NCBI GenBank assembly: GCA_021162935.1
Contig: JAGGXR010000014.1
Span: 1 to 64,000, forward strand
Direction of reading: 5' to 3'
Source of the DNA: Deltaproteobacteria bacterium
GTDB taxonomy: Bacteria > Myxococcota_A > Polyangia > HGW-17 > SLPX01
DNA length: 64,000 nucleotides
A program made the translations under genes and the position numbers. Of the stretch, positions 9,401-18,105 are shown in pieces; position 1 is the stretch's first letter, and each line of letters begins with the position of its first letter. The notes beneath the pieces were generated by a model that had not been told where the DNA came from, made no database searches, and saw only the letters and a program-made list of their open reading frames with translations.

Positions 9401-12400
9401 GGCGGAGTTGCAGAGAGACTGGAGCCGTCTGTTGGATGATGTGACTGGTGTCTGGGCGGCGATCAGACGCGCAAGGAGACGCGAGGACCTGGAGGAGCTG
9501 TATCGGAAAGAGGCCGAGCATGCGCCCTTGCATCGATCAGCCTGGCTGGGACTGCGTTTGGACGACGATGATCGGGAGGCAGGCGAGTCCGTACTGATGG
9601 ATGCGGCTCAGTCGTCCGTCGCAGGCTGGCCGGCCACATGGAAGCTCCTGGTACGACTGGGTGCTCAGGGGCGTTGGAAGGAAATCATCGAGGCGGTTCA
9701 TTCCGGAGCCGTCGGGGGAACGAATGCGGCAGCCGAAATATTGGGCCTGTTGCGGAGTGCGGTCTTTGCTGCCTGGAGTCCTGAGCATCATCAGTGGTCG
9801 GCTGGGGCCGGCGAGACGATTCAGGGTGCGCCATGGCCGAGTTTTTTGTGGCTCGTGGCCACTGTTCATCAAATGCGCGGGGAGTTCGACGAAGCCGCCA
9901 CGATTTTGAGTGGCAGACGATCTTCGTTGGATGACTCTACAGAGGGGCACGAAGGCGACCTGGAGTTGGAATCAGCGATGGAGTGGGCGGGGCGGCTCGA
10001 TACGGCACTGGAACTGGTCGAGCGGTTCCGTGGTGGCGATGAGGCCACCATGTGGACGTCCGCGTGGGAGTTGATGCAGCAGGATTTGGGGAATTGGCCT
10101 GTTTTGGCCAGTGAAGCCATCAATCGCCTCCAGGATGCGGATGAGGGAGATACCCAGACCAGGGTGAATGCCTACGAGCAGCTCGTTCGTATCGATCGCG
10201 ATGGTCGAGGCGAAGAATCGAGTGCCGTGTTGGCCTTTGGGTCGATCCTCGAGGCCTTTCCTGGGCATTGGCAGGCGCAACGCGAGTTGGAACTCTATTT
10301 TGCGGCTGACAGGCGTTGGGGAGAACTCGCGTCCGTGTATCGAGCCATGGCAGAGGGGGTTTCGTCGAACGATGAGCGCGAGGCGGCCCTGATGGAGTTG
10401 GGTCGTTTGAGCCAGCAGTTGGCGGATGCGCAGAGTGCCAGGGACGCATACCTGGCCATTTTGGAGTTGCGTGCCGATTCCATCGCTGCGTTGAAGAATC
10501 TCGAGGCCGATGGAAGACAACGGCGTGACTTCGATCTCGTGGAGCGTTGTTGGGCCGGTCTAGCCGAGGTGGTTCCGACGCACGGCGTGACCGCAGCAGC
10601 CGCCTGGACCAGGGCTGCGGAGATGGCGGTCCGCAAGGAACATTTCGAAGTCGCCATGGAACGGTTCGAGGCGGCTCTGCTGAAGCACGGGTCGTATCTG
10701 CCCGCGGCTGTGGCGCAGGTGCGCACCGGCTTGCAGATCGAGTCCTGGAAGGACGTCATTTCCGGTTGTCAGAAGATCCTCGAATCATCCGAGGTGCAGC
10801 AGACCAGGGCGGACGCCGCATTGCTTGCGGGGGTCGTGGCCGAGACGCGGCTGGAGGACGATGCAATGGCGGTGGGGTTCTACCGGCATTGCCTGTCGGA
10901 GCGTTCGGAGGACTATGACGCGCATGTCCATGTGTGTGAAGCCTATCGTCGGATGCAGGATTGGCAGAACCTGGCAGAGCAGATCGAAGAGCGCCTTGCC
11001 GTGGAACATACGGCGCTTCGTAAGGTGGACCTACTTTGGGAGCTTGCCCTGGTTTGGCGGGATCATCTCGATGATACGCGTGGAGCTTTGGCTTGTGTGG
11101 AGCGACTCCTGGCCATCAAGCCGGATCATTTTGCCGCCTTGTCGTCATCGGTTGCGTTTTACGAAGAGTTTGGACAGTGGCAGCAGGCTGCCGATGCCAT
11201 GGTTCGGCTCGCCCGCCTCGAAAAGGACCGGGAGGTGCTCAAAGGGCTGCTCTTCCGTCTTGGGGGCGTTCTCGAGGAACACCTTTCGGATCCCCGCAAG
11301 GCGGCGTCGGTGTTGAACCAGGTGGTCTCGCTCGACCCGAATCACATCGAGGCGCTCGATCGTCTCGCCAGGATCCATGAAGATCTTGGGGAGTGGAAGG
11401 CGGCCATGGCCGCAAGTGGACGGATTTTGAACGTGGAGAAGGATGTCGAGCGCAAGGTGAATGAGTACGTCCGATTGGCCCGGATCCTGGAAAACGGCTA
11501 TCGGGACATGCAGCGCGCCCGAGAGGCCTTACGTCGGGCTGTTGACAGTGGACCGTCGAATCTGACCGCTATCGGAGAACTTGCAGCATTCTATGTCCGC
11601 CGTGGCGACACGAGCAGCCTTCTGGTTCATCTCGACCAGGCCGCAACGACAGTGCGTAAGGCACTCGACGCTCATGCTCTGGACGTGGATGCCTATCGGA
11701 GTCTTCAGAAGATCTTTGAATGGCGTCGTGCCGGAGACCGCGCCGCTAGGGCCATCGATGTCCTTCATGTCCTTGGATTGGCAGGCGGTGAGGACCTGGC
11801 GATGCTTCGTCAGCATCCGTTCGGCGCGGCGGATCCGGCTGTGTTGGTGGATTCGGATTTGGACGACGCGTTGTTCGGCTTGGCCGTGCCCAGTGGACTG
11901 CGGCAGGTCTTTCGGATTCTTGGTGGCTCGTTGCTTAAGTACTACAAGGCTGATCTTAAACAATACGGTTTGACTCGTTCCCACCGTTTGACCAATGAAG
12001 GGTCTCATCCGGCGGGACGGCTGGCCAAAGAATTGGCTGCATCTATGGGGGTGCGGCATTACGAACTGTACCATTGCGATGCGAGACCCGACATCTTCGT
12101 GGTGGAACCCGCCGATCCACCCATGATGATTATCGGCGATCGGATCATCGAAGGGGCGGAAGTGGCTGAGTTGCAGTTCATGCTCGTTCGCGGACTCAAA
12201 CTCATCCAGTCGAATATGGTCCTGCCCTCGTTCCTGTCCCCTTCGGACCTTGCGATCGTCGTGGCGGCCGTGGTGCAGCAGTACGTGACGGACTACGATG
12301 TCACCGGGCTGGATCCCAAGGTATTTTCGGAAACGAGTCGACAGGTTTCAAAAATCCTGTCTCGGCGTATGCGCGAGGAATTGATGCCCTTTGCCTACGA

Positions 12401-12662
12401 ATGCTCCAGCGAGGACATGAAGTTCGACGCCATCGGTCGCGCCGTGCGCAATGCCGGAAACTATGTGGGCTTGCTGTCGTGCGGTTCGTTGGAGGCTGCG
12501 CTTCGGGTTCTGTCTCAGTCATATGGGCTGGGTGCCTTGCCGGACAAGCCAGAGGCGAGGATCGTGTCGCTTCGAGGGGCGAAAGCCATCGAAGACCTGC
12601 TTCGATTCATGGTCAGTGACGAGCACTTCGCCTTGCGGAGGCGCCTCGACCTTGCGCGGTGA
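6453..12662 (+). CDS. Second giant TPR-repeat protein, paralogous in layout to the first
   Basis: 2069 aa, TTG start preceded by GGGGGCAGG. The first ~480 residues are very acidic and low-complexity, with lysine-rich patches at the very start and four 24-residue repeats at about residues 312-407. Residues ~520-1780 are TPR-like repeats (e.g. PDHFAALSSSVAFYEEFGQW). From about residue 1838 (GLTRSHRLTNEG) a conserved-looking domain follows, with PPMMIIGDRI, AELQFMLVRGLKL and a helical tail. It recalls zinc-less M48-like folds, but no HExxH motif is present. No signal peptide or membrane segment is seen. It sits 19 bases behind the first TPR gene. A scaffold or assembly role is likely; specific function unknown. 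Confidence 0.85.
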   Translation: MSDKAGKGKNRDDKKGRGKDEREGGIGVQDFSDEEWSSALDDWDKTLAGLVDDDKDNAGKGASDAAADSAAAESGPEQAEQGEQSETDAPSARTEGTERSEEALKETATPLDFDETDGLDLPGLDDALDALVGDSVALGGLLGGTMEGRSSEHDVQEEATRIADLSEEIVSLSRPQERLDPEMFSDEATRLAGPELGIVLAEEEAQRQSDEYAEDEEDFYDVIVVGDEAEEGHEQASGKGQQPVVDVEDVVEERVPGLDQGDIDEAVENIEAEAPVLSAQLDSGFEPEPRAPAAEAAPGAVTEMASESVGVGEEEDTQGPPSVEMIVEPASEGEAGEEEDTQGPPSVEMGVEPAGEEEAGEEEDTQGPRSVEMGVEPAGEEDAGEEEGTQGPPSVEMSVEPAGEGEADRPSGGEYGVGVLSGAAFGDLDNGVLGVGEVPSVVESGLDSLLGLGAEGGVGIGPVGALSDSVLIVPLTFTAEGGPGVLSEAETLALVSEDGEPLYQRDENVVQWQSPSHEGDWNGEVELLVWRDLGDTLAVEAALCEEDQEAARLELACAQVAEWAVGDGEAAMGHYLDACAREPNLLDARWGAVRAYLMSGDLGGVAEQLESLSNSAHPESFERSFVTGLRAELSLQDSDHATALEYLRELGGSQSVQFWKLLGEHDVAAASGDHSFVADRLETMALQQSLDEGGAELLYLSAELRRVLGEGEKAVDCYDKVLQAESSPRLRRDAHHGKFVVLERQERWSDLEEVFGRLADVAEGSESDWWRIRRTKLLARLGRVSESLDVLSGLQEPDRFVSLRARMYEAAGRADEAVALLKEAADREQDSTERAQLLFHAGRVAEDGLGAGPAAATLYREAARMDPGVRAADLGVCRCLMAVESDRAPGLDLLAWAADRRAASKGGALFDAWRARELWALGRLDEAWQTMEQGIDGQPNSLALVIEVIAHATGSDDDKAMGLLRQVVEQGHGPTQLVAEWKLAELQRDWSRLLDDVTGVWAAIRRARRREDLEELYRKEAEHAPLHRSAWLGLRLDDDDREAGESVLMDAAQSSVAGWPATWKLLVRLGAQGRWKEIIEAVHSGAVGGTNAAAEILGLLRSAVFAAWSPEHHQWSAGAGETIQGAPWPSFLWLVATVHQMRGEFDEAATILSGRRSSLDDSTEGHEGDLELESAMEWAGRLDTALELVERFRGGDEATMWTSAWELMQQDLGNWPVLASEAINRLQDADEGDTQTRVNAYEQLVRIDRDGRGEESSAVLAFGSILEAFPGHWQAQRELELYFAADRRWGELASVYRAMAEGVSSNDEREAALMELGRLSQQLADAQSARDAYLAILELRADSIAALKNLEADGRQRRDFDLVERCWAGLAEVVPTHGVTAAAAWTRAAEMAVRKEHFEVAMERFEAALLKHGSYLPAAVAQVRTGLQIESWKDVISGCQKILESSEVQQTRADAALLAGVVAETRLEDDAMAVGFYRHCLSERSEDYDAHVHVCEAYRRMQDWQNLAEQIEERLAVEHTALRKVDLLWELALVWRDHLDDTRGALACVERLLAIKPDHFAALSSSVAFYEEFGQWQQAADAMVRLARLEKDREVLKGLLFRLGGVLEEHLSDPRKAASVLNQVVSLDPNHIEALDRLARIHEDLGEWKAAMAASGRILNVEKDVERKVNEYVRLARILENGYRDMQRAREALRRAVDSGPSNLTAIGELAAFYVRRGDTSSLLVHLDQAATTVRKALDAHALDVDAYRSLQKIFEWRRAGDRAARAIDVLHVLGLAGGEDLAMLRQHPFGAADPAVLVDSDLDDALFGLAVPSGLRQVFRILGGSLLKYYKADLKQYGLTRSHRLTNEGSHPAGRLAKELAASMGVRHYELYHCDARPDIFVVEPADPPMMIIGDRIIEGAEVAELQFMLVRGLKLIQSNMVLPSFLSPSDLAIVVAAVVQQYVTDYDVTGLDPKVFSETSRQVSKILSRRMREELMPFAYECSSEDMKFDAIGRAVRNAGNYVGLLSCGSLEAALRVLSQSYGLGALPDKPEARIVSLRGAKAIEDLLRFMVSDEHFALRRRLDLAR
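7386..7673. repeat. Intragenic array of 4 x 72-bp tandem repeats
   Basis: Four 72-bp units starting at 7386, 7458, 7530 and 7602 each encode 24 residues that begin GEEEDTQGPPSVEM. They lie in the acidic N-terminal part of the second TPR protein and differ by a few substitutions each. Confidence 0.9.
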
Positions 12663-12699
12663 CGCTGGTATCCGGCAGAGCGATTCACCATTGGCAACC

Positions 12700-12722
12700 C
12701 TATTTTGAACAGCCTCCTTATG
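12700..12722 (-). repeat. Dispersed short element (copy 1 of 3)
   Basis: Read on the minus strand this gives AGGAGGCTGTTCAAAATAG. A similar string occurs at 21208-21242 and 42281-42315. All three lie just past a stop codon in the same orientation as the gene that ends there; here that is the response regulator ending at 12755. Confidence 0.45.
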
Positions 12723-12754
12723 TCATCCGGATGGGAGGAATCTTCGGGGGGATG

Positions 12755-13387
12755 TCAGGGCTTTTTCTTTTCCAGGTTTTCGGCTTCCTTGGCCGCTTCG
12801 GGGTCGGCATTTCTCTTGGGGGTGATTCCGAGGAGGTCTTCGACGTCCGACCAGTTGCCCAGATCGTCGTCCAATTCGTCGTCGGACAGGACGATGCGTC
12901 CCTGTCGGTCTCGGTTCACCTGGTCGATGCCCGGATGCTGTTTTTGCAGGGAGTCCATGGTGGTTTTGCGGATCCGAGCGTGATTGAGGTCCACGGGGGC
13001 AATATCGACGCCGGCAGCTTTGAGTTCCACGAGTTCTTGGACCGTTGCCACGATTTGGTCTCGTGAGTATGGCTTGAGGAGCAGACGATGGATCTCGACG
13101 CGGTTGATGGCATCCAGCGCGAGTTGAAGATCCGCAAAGCCCGTGAGCATCACGCGCAGCGTGTTTGGATACTTGTCTTTGACTGCTTCGAGAAGTTCGA
13201 GTCCGGTCATGCGCGGCATGCGATGATCGGATAGGACCAGATCGACAGCCTGTTGTTCCAAGATCTTGAGTGCGGCTTCACCCGAGTCCGCCATGAGGAC
13301 GGTGTGGTCCTCTGCCTCCATGATTCGCTTGAGGTTTACTCGAATCCATCGTTCGTCGTCGACTACGAGAATTCTTGCTTGCTCCAC
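12755..13387 (-). CDS. Stand-alone response regulator with acidic C-terminal tail
   Basis: About 210 aa. The N-terminal ~120 residues form a receiver domain: ILVVDDERWIRVNLKRIM with the acidic pocket, the phospho-acceptor Asp in LVLSDHRMPRMTG, the Thr in MLTGFADLQ and the Lys in LLKPYS. The remaining ~85 residues contain no recognisable DNA-binding or enzymatic domain and end in a charged stretch (LSDDELDDDLGNW, EAENLEKKKP). Output may therefore be by protein contact. The start is chosen at GTG 13387, six bases after a perfect AGGAGG (13394-13399); the ATG two codons upstream abuts that site. It is divergent from the histidine kinase at 13659, which is a plausible partner. Confidence 0.85.
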   Translation of the reverse strand: MEQARILVVDDERWIRVNLKRIMEAEDHTVLMADSGEAALKILEQQAVDLVLSDHRMPRMTGLELLEAVKDKYPNTLRVMLTGFADLQLALDAINRVEIHRLLLKPYSRDQIVATVQELVELKAAGVDIAPVDLNHARIRKTTMDSLQKQHPGIDQVNRDRQGRIVLSDDELDDDLGNWSDVEDLLGITPKRNADPEAAKEAENLEKKKP

Positions 13388-13536
13388 GTCCATCCTCCTT
13401 GCATCGCATGATCCACCACACAAGGCCACCTTATCGAGAGGTCGTGGTTCTGGCAAGTGAGAACGCCCCATGTGTGCGGGTTATGGGAGGGTATTTTTTG
13501 CAAGTGAGGATACCGACTCCGAATCGTCCATTGTTC

Positions 13537-13565
13537 GTGACAGGTCGACACGCTTGCGATAAAAT
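13537..13565 (+). promoter_or_regulatory. Sigma-70-type promoter for the histidine kinase
   Basis: GTGACA (13537-13542), a 17-base spacer, and TAAAAT (13560-13565) form a near-consensus promoter in the gap between the divergent regulator and kinase genes. It would give a leader of about 85 bases before the ATG at 13659. Confidence 0.55.
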
Positions 13566-13658
13566 ATACTTTTATGGCAGCGCGGCCTACGTGGTATGCG
13601 CGGCATACGGGGAGTAGAGGGTTTCGAAGCTTATGACATGCGATACGAGGTGACGTCC

Positions 13659-15044
13659 ATGTCTTCGGATTCGGACAGGTTGAAACGGGCGGTGCGAAAA
13701 ACTTGGCATGGGGCGGCGCGGCCGCAATGGGCCGGCACGAGGCTGCTCGAGTTTTTGTTGATGCTTTGGGACCGGGTGGGCAGTGAGGACAGCGCGAATT
13801 CGGTCGACGTGCGCCTTCAGGTCGAGGCGCGGACCGCAGCGGAGATCCTCGTCAGTGGACTGTCTGCGCTCGAAGCACGGCTTTACGACGTCTTGGAGGT
13901 TGGGGATCGGGAACTGCTCACCGCGGCAGTGAGCGTGATGCAGGGGCTGACGCGCAGCCTGGACGAGCCTCATGGCACGGCGCATCCCACGATGAAGAGT
14001 CAGGAGCCGCTGCGGATCGATCGGAATACCACGGAGCGCTCCGTACCCGCGGTGGAGCAGGAACATCGGACCGTGGATCGATGGCCGGCTCTCGACGATG
14101 TGTTCGAGGTTTCGTCCGGTGACGGGGAGGAGACGGTCGTGGTGTCGGAGACGGACCTGGTGGGGGCACCGCAGTCGATGTCCACCGATCTGGAGTCGGG
14201 GCCGAGTGGCGCCGTCGACGCGGGGTCTTTGTACGAACAACTCCTGAAATACGCCGAGGACGTGGCTCGGCTCTATCGAGCACAGCGTGAGCTTCACTCG
14301 CGGTTTTCCGGGATGGAGCAGACCATGCAGGTGACCGAGAAAGCGGCTGCGGCAGGTCTCATGTCCGGCGGCGTGTTGCATGACGTGAATCACTACTTGG
14401 CCGTGATTCGTTCCGCTGGTGAACTGCTCCAGACCGATGCGTCATCACTGACGGAGACGTCTCGCGAAGACCTTGGTGCCATCGTGGAGAGCGCCGGTCG
14501 GGCCGGCGCCTTGATCCATCGGTTTCAGGTGCTGGCTAGACCCGGTGCGGACGATGACGTGCTGGTCAGTCTGGTGGATGTGCTCCTGGAAGCTCGCACG
14601 TTGCTCAAACGCCAACTCACCAAGAGAGGTATTGCGTTGGTTTTGGAGGTGAACCCGGAGTTGCCGGCCGTGTCAGGAGACCCAGCCGCTCTCGAGGAGG
14701 TGGTGCTCAATCTACTGAGCAATGCCATGGAGGTGCTCAAGAGCGACGGACATATTCGTGTCGTGGCGGATACGGCCGCCGGACGTGAAGGTGGCCAGGA
14801 CGTGGTCCTCCTCGTGGAGGACGATGGACCTGGCATCAAGGACGAGATCAAGGAGCGGATTTTCGAACCGTTCGTGACGGGCCGTGAGGGCGGCACCGGC
14901 CTTGGACTGTACTTGGTCAAGAGGATCGTGGACCGACACAAGGGGTCCATCACCGTGTATTCTACTCCTGGCGATGGGGCCAAGTTTCTCATCCGTCTTC
15001 CTGTCGCGGAGGGCGGCGGGACGATGATGGGGCCAGATGGGTGA
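13659..15044 (+). CDS. Soluble sensor histidine kinase
   Basis: About 461 aa. The first ~215 residues are an unassigned sensory region with no membrane segment. The dimerisation/phospho-acceptor motif GGVLHDVNHYLAVI places the His near residue 241. The ATPase part has the N box VVLNLLSNAMEVL (~350), DDGPGIKD (~389) and the GTGLGLYLVKRI lid (~413). It is therefore a complete cytoplasmic kinase. The ATG at 13659 is preferred over upstream in-frame starts because GAGGTGA lies at the right distance. The phospho-acceptor motif is HDVNH rather than the usual HEhxxP form. Likely partner: the divergent receiver protein (12755-13387). Confidence 0.85.
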   Translation: MSSDSDRLKRAVRKTWHGAARPQWAGTRLLEFLLMLWDRVGSEDSANSVDVRLQVEARTAAEILVSGLSALEARLYDVLEVGDRELLTAAVSVMQGLTRSLDEPHGTAHPTMKSQEPLRIDRNTTERSVPAVEQEHRTVDRWPALDDVFEVSSGDGEETVVVSETDLVGAPQSMSTDLESGPSGAVDAGSLYEQLLKYAEDVARLYRAQRELHSRFSGMEQTMQVTEKAAAAGLMSGGVLHDVNHYLAVIRSAGELLQTDASSLTETSREDLGAIVESAGRAGALIHRFQVLARPGADDDVLVSLVDVLLEARTLLKRQLTKRGIALVLEVNPELPAVSGDPAALEEVVLNLLSNAMEVLKSDGHIRVVADTAAGREGGQDVVLLVEDDGPGIKDEIKERIFEPFVTGREGGTGLGLYLVKRIVDRHKGSITVYSTPGDGAKFLIRLPVAEGGGTMMGPDG

Positions 15045-15045
15045 T

Positions 15046-15942
15046 TCAAGGAGTCGGACTTCCCGCCAAGATGATTGCGCCGCCGCAGAAAGCCACCGCA
15101 GCGGCCAGAGCTTTCCTTTTCGTGATCGGCTCTGAGAGCCAGACGGCAGCCAGGATCAAGGTGAAGAAGGTGGAAAGTTGATTGAGGATGGCTGCGGCCG
15201 TTGCAGTGGTGTATTTCATGCCATAGAGCCAGGCGCAGGTCGCGAGGTATGTGCCCAGGACCGTGCCTGAGAGGACGGGGACCCACTGGTCGCGGCGGAT
15301 GCTCCATTTCTGTGGGTGTGTTCCGCGTGCGACGAGCCACACGGCCATCATCACGCCGCCCGCCACGGCCCGCCAGAAGATGACCCAGAGCACGTTGTGT
15401 CCCGCCAATACCGGCTTGATCATGACCACTCCGACGGCCATGGACAGCATGGAAAGGGTGCCCAGAATCATGCCGGCGACCATCTGTGCGCGGGTGATGG
15501 TTTTGGACTTGGATGGATCGGCAACGACGATGAGCCCGGTGACCACCAGGACCGTGCCGAATATGAGGCTCGCGGTGGCCGGCTCACCCAGAAAGGCGAC
15601 GGACAGGACGAAGACGAAGGGGCTGTAGAGGGACTCTACGATGGCGCTGAGGCCCGCCCCAAGACGGTTGAGGGCCGCAAAGAACAGGACGTCGCCCAGT
15701 CCGAGTCCAATGACGCCGCTTGCGATGGTGATGCCCCAAGTCCTCAGATCGGCCGGGCCGATCCAGGAGACGCCTGCGATGGGGAGCGTCAGTCCGAACA
15801 GCCCCACCGCGACCACGTTCTTGACGAGATTCAGTTGCACGGGAGGCGTGTGCTCGGCCCGTTTGAACGAGATGATGGCGCCTGTCCAGAGAAGGGCGCT
15901 GAGGGTGGACAGGAGTTTGCCGGCCAGGTCCTGTCCCATCAT
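15046..15942 (-). CDS. DMT-superfamily (EamA) membrane transporter
   Basis: 298 aa, almost entirely hydrophobic with about ten predicted membrane helices in two similar halves, as in EamA permeases. The first half begins LSTLSALLWTGAIISFKRAE; the second half contains the Trp/Gly-rich WVIFWRAVAGGVMMAVWL. Substrates of this family (amino acids, drugs, metabolites) cannot be told from sequence. Its ATG overlaps the stop of the upstream hybrid kinase gene (ATGA), so the two are translationally coupled. It ends two bases beyond the stop of the convergent kinase gene. Confidence 0.85.
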   Translation of the reverse strand: MMGQDLAGKLLSTLSALLWTGAIISFKRAEHTPPVQLNLVKNVVAVGLFGLTLPIAGVSWIGPADLRTWGITIASGVIGLGLGDVLFFAALNRLGAGLSAIVESLYSPFVFVLSVAFLGEPATASLIFGTVLVVTGLIVVADPSKSKTITRAQMVAGMILGTLSMLSMAVGVVMIKPVLAGHNVLWVIFWRAVAGGVMMAVWLVARGTHPQKWSIRRDQWVPVLSGTVLGTYLATCAWLYGMKYTTATAAAILNQLSTFFTLILAAVWLSEPITKRKALAAAVAFCGGAIILAGSPTP

Positions 15943-17813
15943 TGTTCTTTGGACGATCGGCGCTGGAATTCCTGCTCCACCAGGTGCTGGAGCGATGTGA
16001 GGTCAAAGGGCTTTGTGACGATTTTTGCCCCGAAATCGTTTCGGATCGACGGCAGGATGGGAGCGGTCGGGTCACCGGTGACGATGATGAACGAAACGTC
16101 TCCGTGATCCTGCGCTCTGGTGAATAGTTCGTAGACGTCCAGTCCGGGCACGGTGACATCGGACATGATCAGGTCGAACGGACCATGGTGCTCCACCATG
16201 CCATAGGCGACTGGTCCGCTGTTCGCCAGGATCACCTCATAGCCCATTCCTTCCATCAGGGCCTTGATGAGTTCGAGGATGGATGGTTCGTCCTCGACCA
16301 CGAGGATCCTCGGTGGGCTGGTCCGTTTCTCTCGTTCTTCGTCCGAGTCTCCGTCTGCGGGCAGGAGGATGCGGAAACGGCTTCCTCGGGGCAGCTTGTT
16401 TTCTGCAGTGACCGTGCCGCCGTGTGCGGCGACGATGGTGTAGACCACGCTCAGCCCCAGACCCGTGCCTTTGCCACTGGGCTTCGTGGTGAAAAATGGA
16501 TCGAAGATGCGGGGGATGTCTCTGGATTCGATGCCAGGGCCGGTGTCCTCGATGCACAGCTCCAAGGAGTCACCGCGTTGCCTCGTAATGATGGTGACCC
16601 TGCGTGGAGAGGCGACCTGCTTGACCGCGTATAGGCCGTTGTTGAAGAGATTGAGGAGAACCTGACGGAGTTGATTGGCGTCGCCCGAAACAGTGGGGAG
16701 ATGATCGTCTAGGTTCAACTCGATTTCCACGTCTTCGGAGGAGATGTGGTGGCGTTGGACTGCGAGAAGGTCCGTGATGATCCGGTTCATGTCCACGGCT
16801 TCGTGTTCCGTGGGCTGCCATCTCGTCAGGTCGAGCAGATTCATGACAATCTTTCGACTGCGTTCCGCTTCCGCGATGATGACTTCTTCGATGCGCCGAC
16901 GTTCCTCGGGCCGTTGTTCGACCTTGAGTAATTGGCTGTAGCCTAGGACCGACGTGAGCGGGTTGTTGAGCTCATGAGCCACGCTTGTCGCCAGTTCGCC
17001 TATGGCTGCCAATTTTTCGGTGACCTCCAGTTGGCTGGCGTGGGCCTGTTGGTCGTCGAGGTGCCGCATGATGAGGACTGTGTGTTCCGCCACAGGGGCG
17101 ACGATGGAACGGATCGGCGAACAGGTGAGCTTTACGTCCACGTTGGATGGATGCTGCCGGAACTCGAAGACCATGGTTTTTCGATGCTGCACAGCCTTTT
17201 CAATTTGGGTCTGCAGGGCATCGTTTTTCGGCAGGAACAGATCGTGGAAGCTTTTGCCGATGAGGTCGGAAAAGGGCATGCCCAGGTTGTCCGCGACGGC
17301 CCGGTTCGCCCGTACGACTTGGACGTTCTGATCCACGATGAGAACCATGTCTTGGATGGCGTCGAAGGCGCTTTCCCACTGCTCCTTGGCCGCAGCGACG
17401 GCCTCGGACCAACGGTGCATTTTCATGCTGGCCGTTGTGCTCTGTGGCTGGAGTTCGATGAGGAGCATCCAGTCGTCCTGGTCATGGATCCGGCGCATCC
17501 GCATCATCAGCGGTTGTTGGATGGCGAGAGCATGTCCATTTTCCATGGTTTCCTGGATCTGGATGACGCCCATCCCTTCCCAAGTGTCAGCGATGCTGTC
17601 GAGATCGTCCAGGTCCACGTGCCGACTGGTTTTGTGAAACAACTCCGTGACGCGTTTTCCCTCCAGGTGCTTCCTCCCTTCGGACAGGATGCGTCCCGCC
17701 CCTCTCGATGCGGTGAGGATCACACCCTTTCGGTCACAGAGAAGCACTGCGGATGTGAGTACTTCCACCACGGCACGCAGGATGGCTCGTTCGTCTTGTG
17801 TCGATTCATTCAT
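15939..17813 (-). CDS. Hybrid histidine kinase: PAS-PAS-HisKA-HATPase-receiver
   Basis: 624 aa. Residues ~5-125 and ~140-255 look like two PAS sensor domains (ILRAVVEVLTSAVLLCDRKG; AFDAIQDMVLIVDQNVQVVR). The phospho-acceptor His (~280) lies in ATSVAHELNNPLTSVLGYSQ. The ATPase domain has the N box LLNLFNNGLYAV, EDTGPGIE and GKGTGLGLSVVYTIV. A C-terminal receiver (~505-620) starts RILVVEDEPSILELI with phospho-acceptor Asp ~552 in LIMSDVTVPG. No membrane helices, so it senses a cytoplasmic signal. Phosphate may pass to its own receiver and on to other regulators. Overlap with the DMT transporter gene suggests the transporter responds to the same signal. Confidence 0.9.
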   Translation of the reverse strand: MNESTQDERAILRAVVEVLTSAVLLCDRKGVILTASRGAGRILSEGRKHLEGKRVTELFHKTSRHVDLDDLDSIADTWEGMGVIQIQETMENGHALAIQQPLMMRMRRIHDQDDWMLLIELQPQSTTASMKMHRWSEAVAAAKEQWESAFDAIQDMVLIVDQNVQVVRANRAVADNLGMPFSDLIGKSFHDLFLPKNDALQTQIEKAVQHRKTMVFEFRQHPSNVDVKLTCSPIRSIVAPVAEHTVLIMRHLDDQQAHASQLEVTEKLAAIGELATSVAHELNNPLTSVLGYSQLLKVEQRPEERRRIEEVIIAEAERSRKIVMNLLDLTRWQPTEHEAVDMNRIITDLLAVQRHHISSEDVEIELNLDDHLPTVSGDANQLRQVLLNLFNNGLYAVKQVASPRRVTIITRQRGDSLELCIEDTGPGIESRDIPRIFDPFFTTKPSGKGTGLGLSVVYTIVAAHGGTVTAENKLPRGSRFRILLPADGDSDEEREKRTSPPRILVVEDEPSILELIKALMEGMGYEVILANSGPVAYGMVEHHGPFDLIMSDVTVPGLDVYELFTRAQDHGDVSFIIVTGDPTAPILPSIRNDFGAKIVTKPFDLTSLQHLVEQEFQRRSSKEQ

Positions 17814-17863
17814 GACGACCTGCTTTTGGGGCTAGGTTCAGGACGATGTGCCCCCACGTTTTT

Positions 17864-17875
17864 GATGACGTCATC
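17864..17875. promoter_or_regulatory. Perfect 12-bp palindrome GATGACGTCATC
   Basis: A perfect dyad about 50 bases upstream of the hybrid kinase start. Its size and symmetry suit a dimeric repressor or activator site, but no regulator is identified. Confidence 0.35.
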
Positions 17876-17912
17876 GTATTCATGAGGACGTGACGCCGTG
17901 AGGACGTGCCGG

Positions 17913-17936
17913 CACGAGGTCACGAGGTCACGAGGT
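17913..17936. repeat. Three tandem copies of CACGAGGT
   Basis: Three exact 8-bp head-to-tail copies in the gap upstream of the barrel/Cys-rich operon. It could be a binding-site array or a slippage product. Confidence 0.8.
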
Positions 17937-18105
17937 CATGATACGGTTTTGCAGTATAGTTTAGTGGGGTGTTTTGGTCAAACCGTTGACAGGAAGTGAC
18001 GATCCGGGCCATTGTAGATCGATGGTTCATGATGTGCCCGCGCGGGCAGCCTGCAGCGGTGGTCGTCAGGCGGCCCGACGTGCAGAGTCTGGAGGAACAG
18101 GACTC

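Larger units (their letters stand above)
17814..18105. other. Repeat-rich divergent intergenic region
   Basis: Lies between the hybrid kinase (minus) and the barrel/Cys-rich operon (plus). It holds the palindrome at 17864-17875, GAGGACGTG-type repeats around 17882-17910 and the 8-bp triplet repeat at 17913-17936. Downstream is TTGCAGTATAGTTT at about 17950. No gene is visible. Promoters for both directions should lie here but none is near-consensus. Confidence 0.5.
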
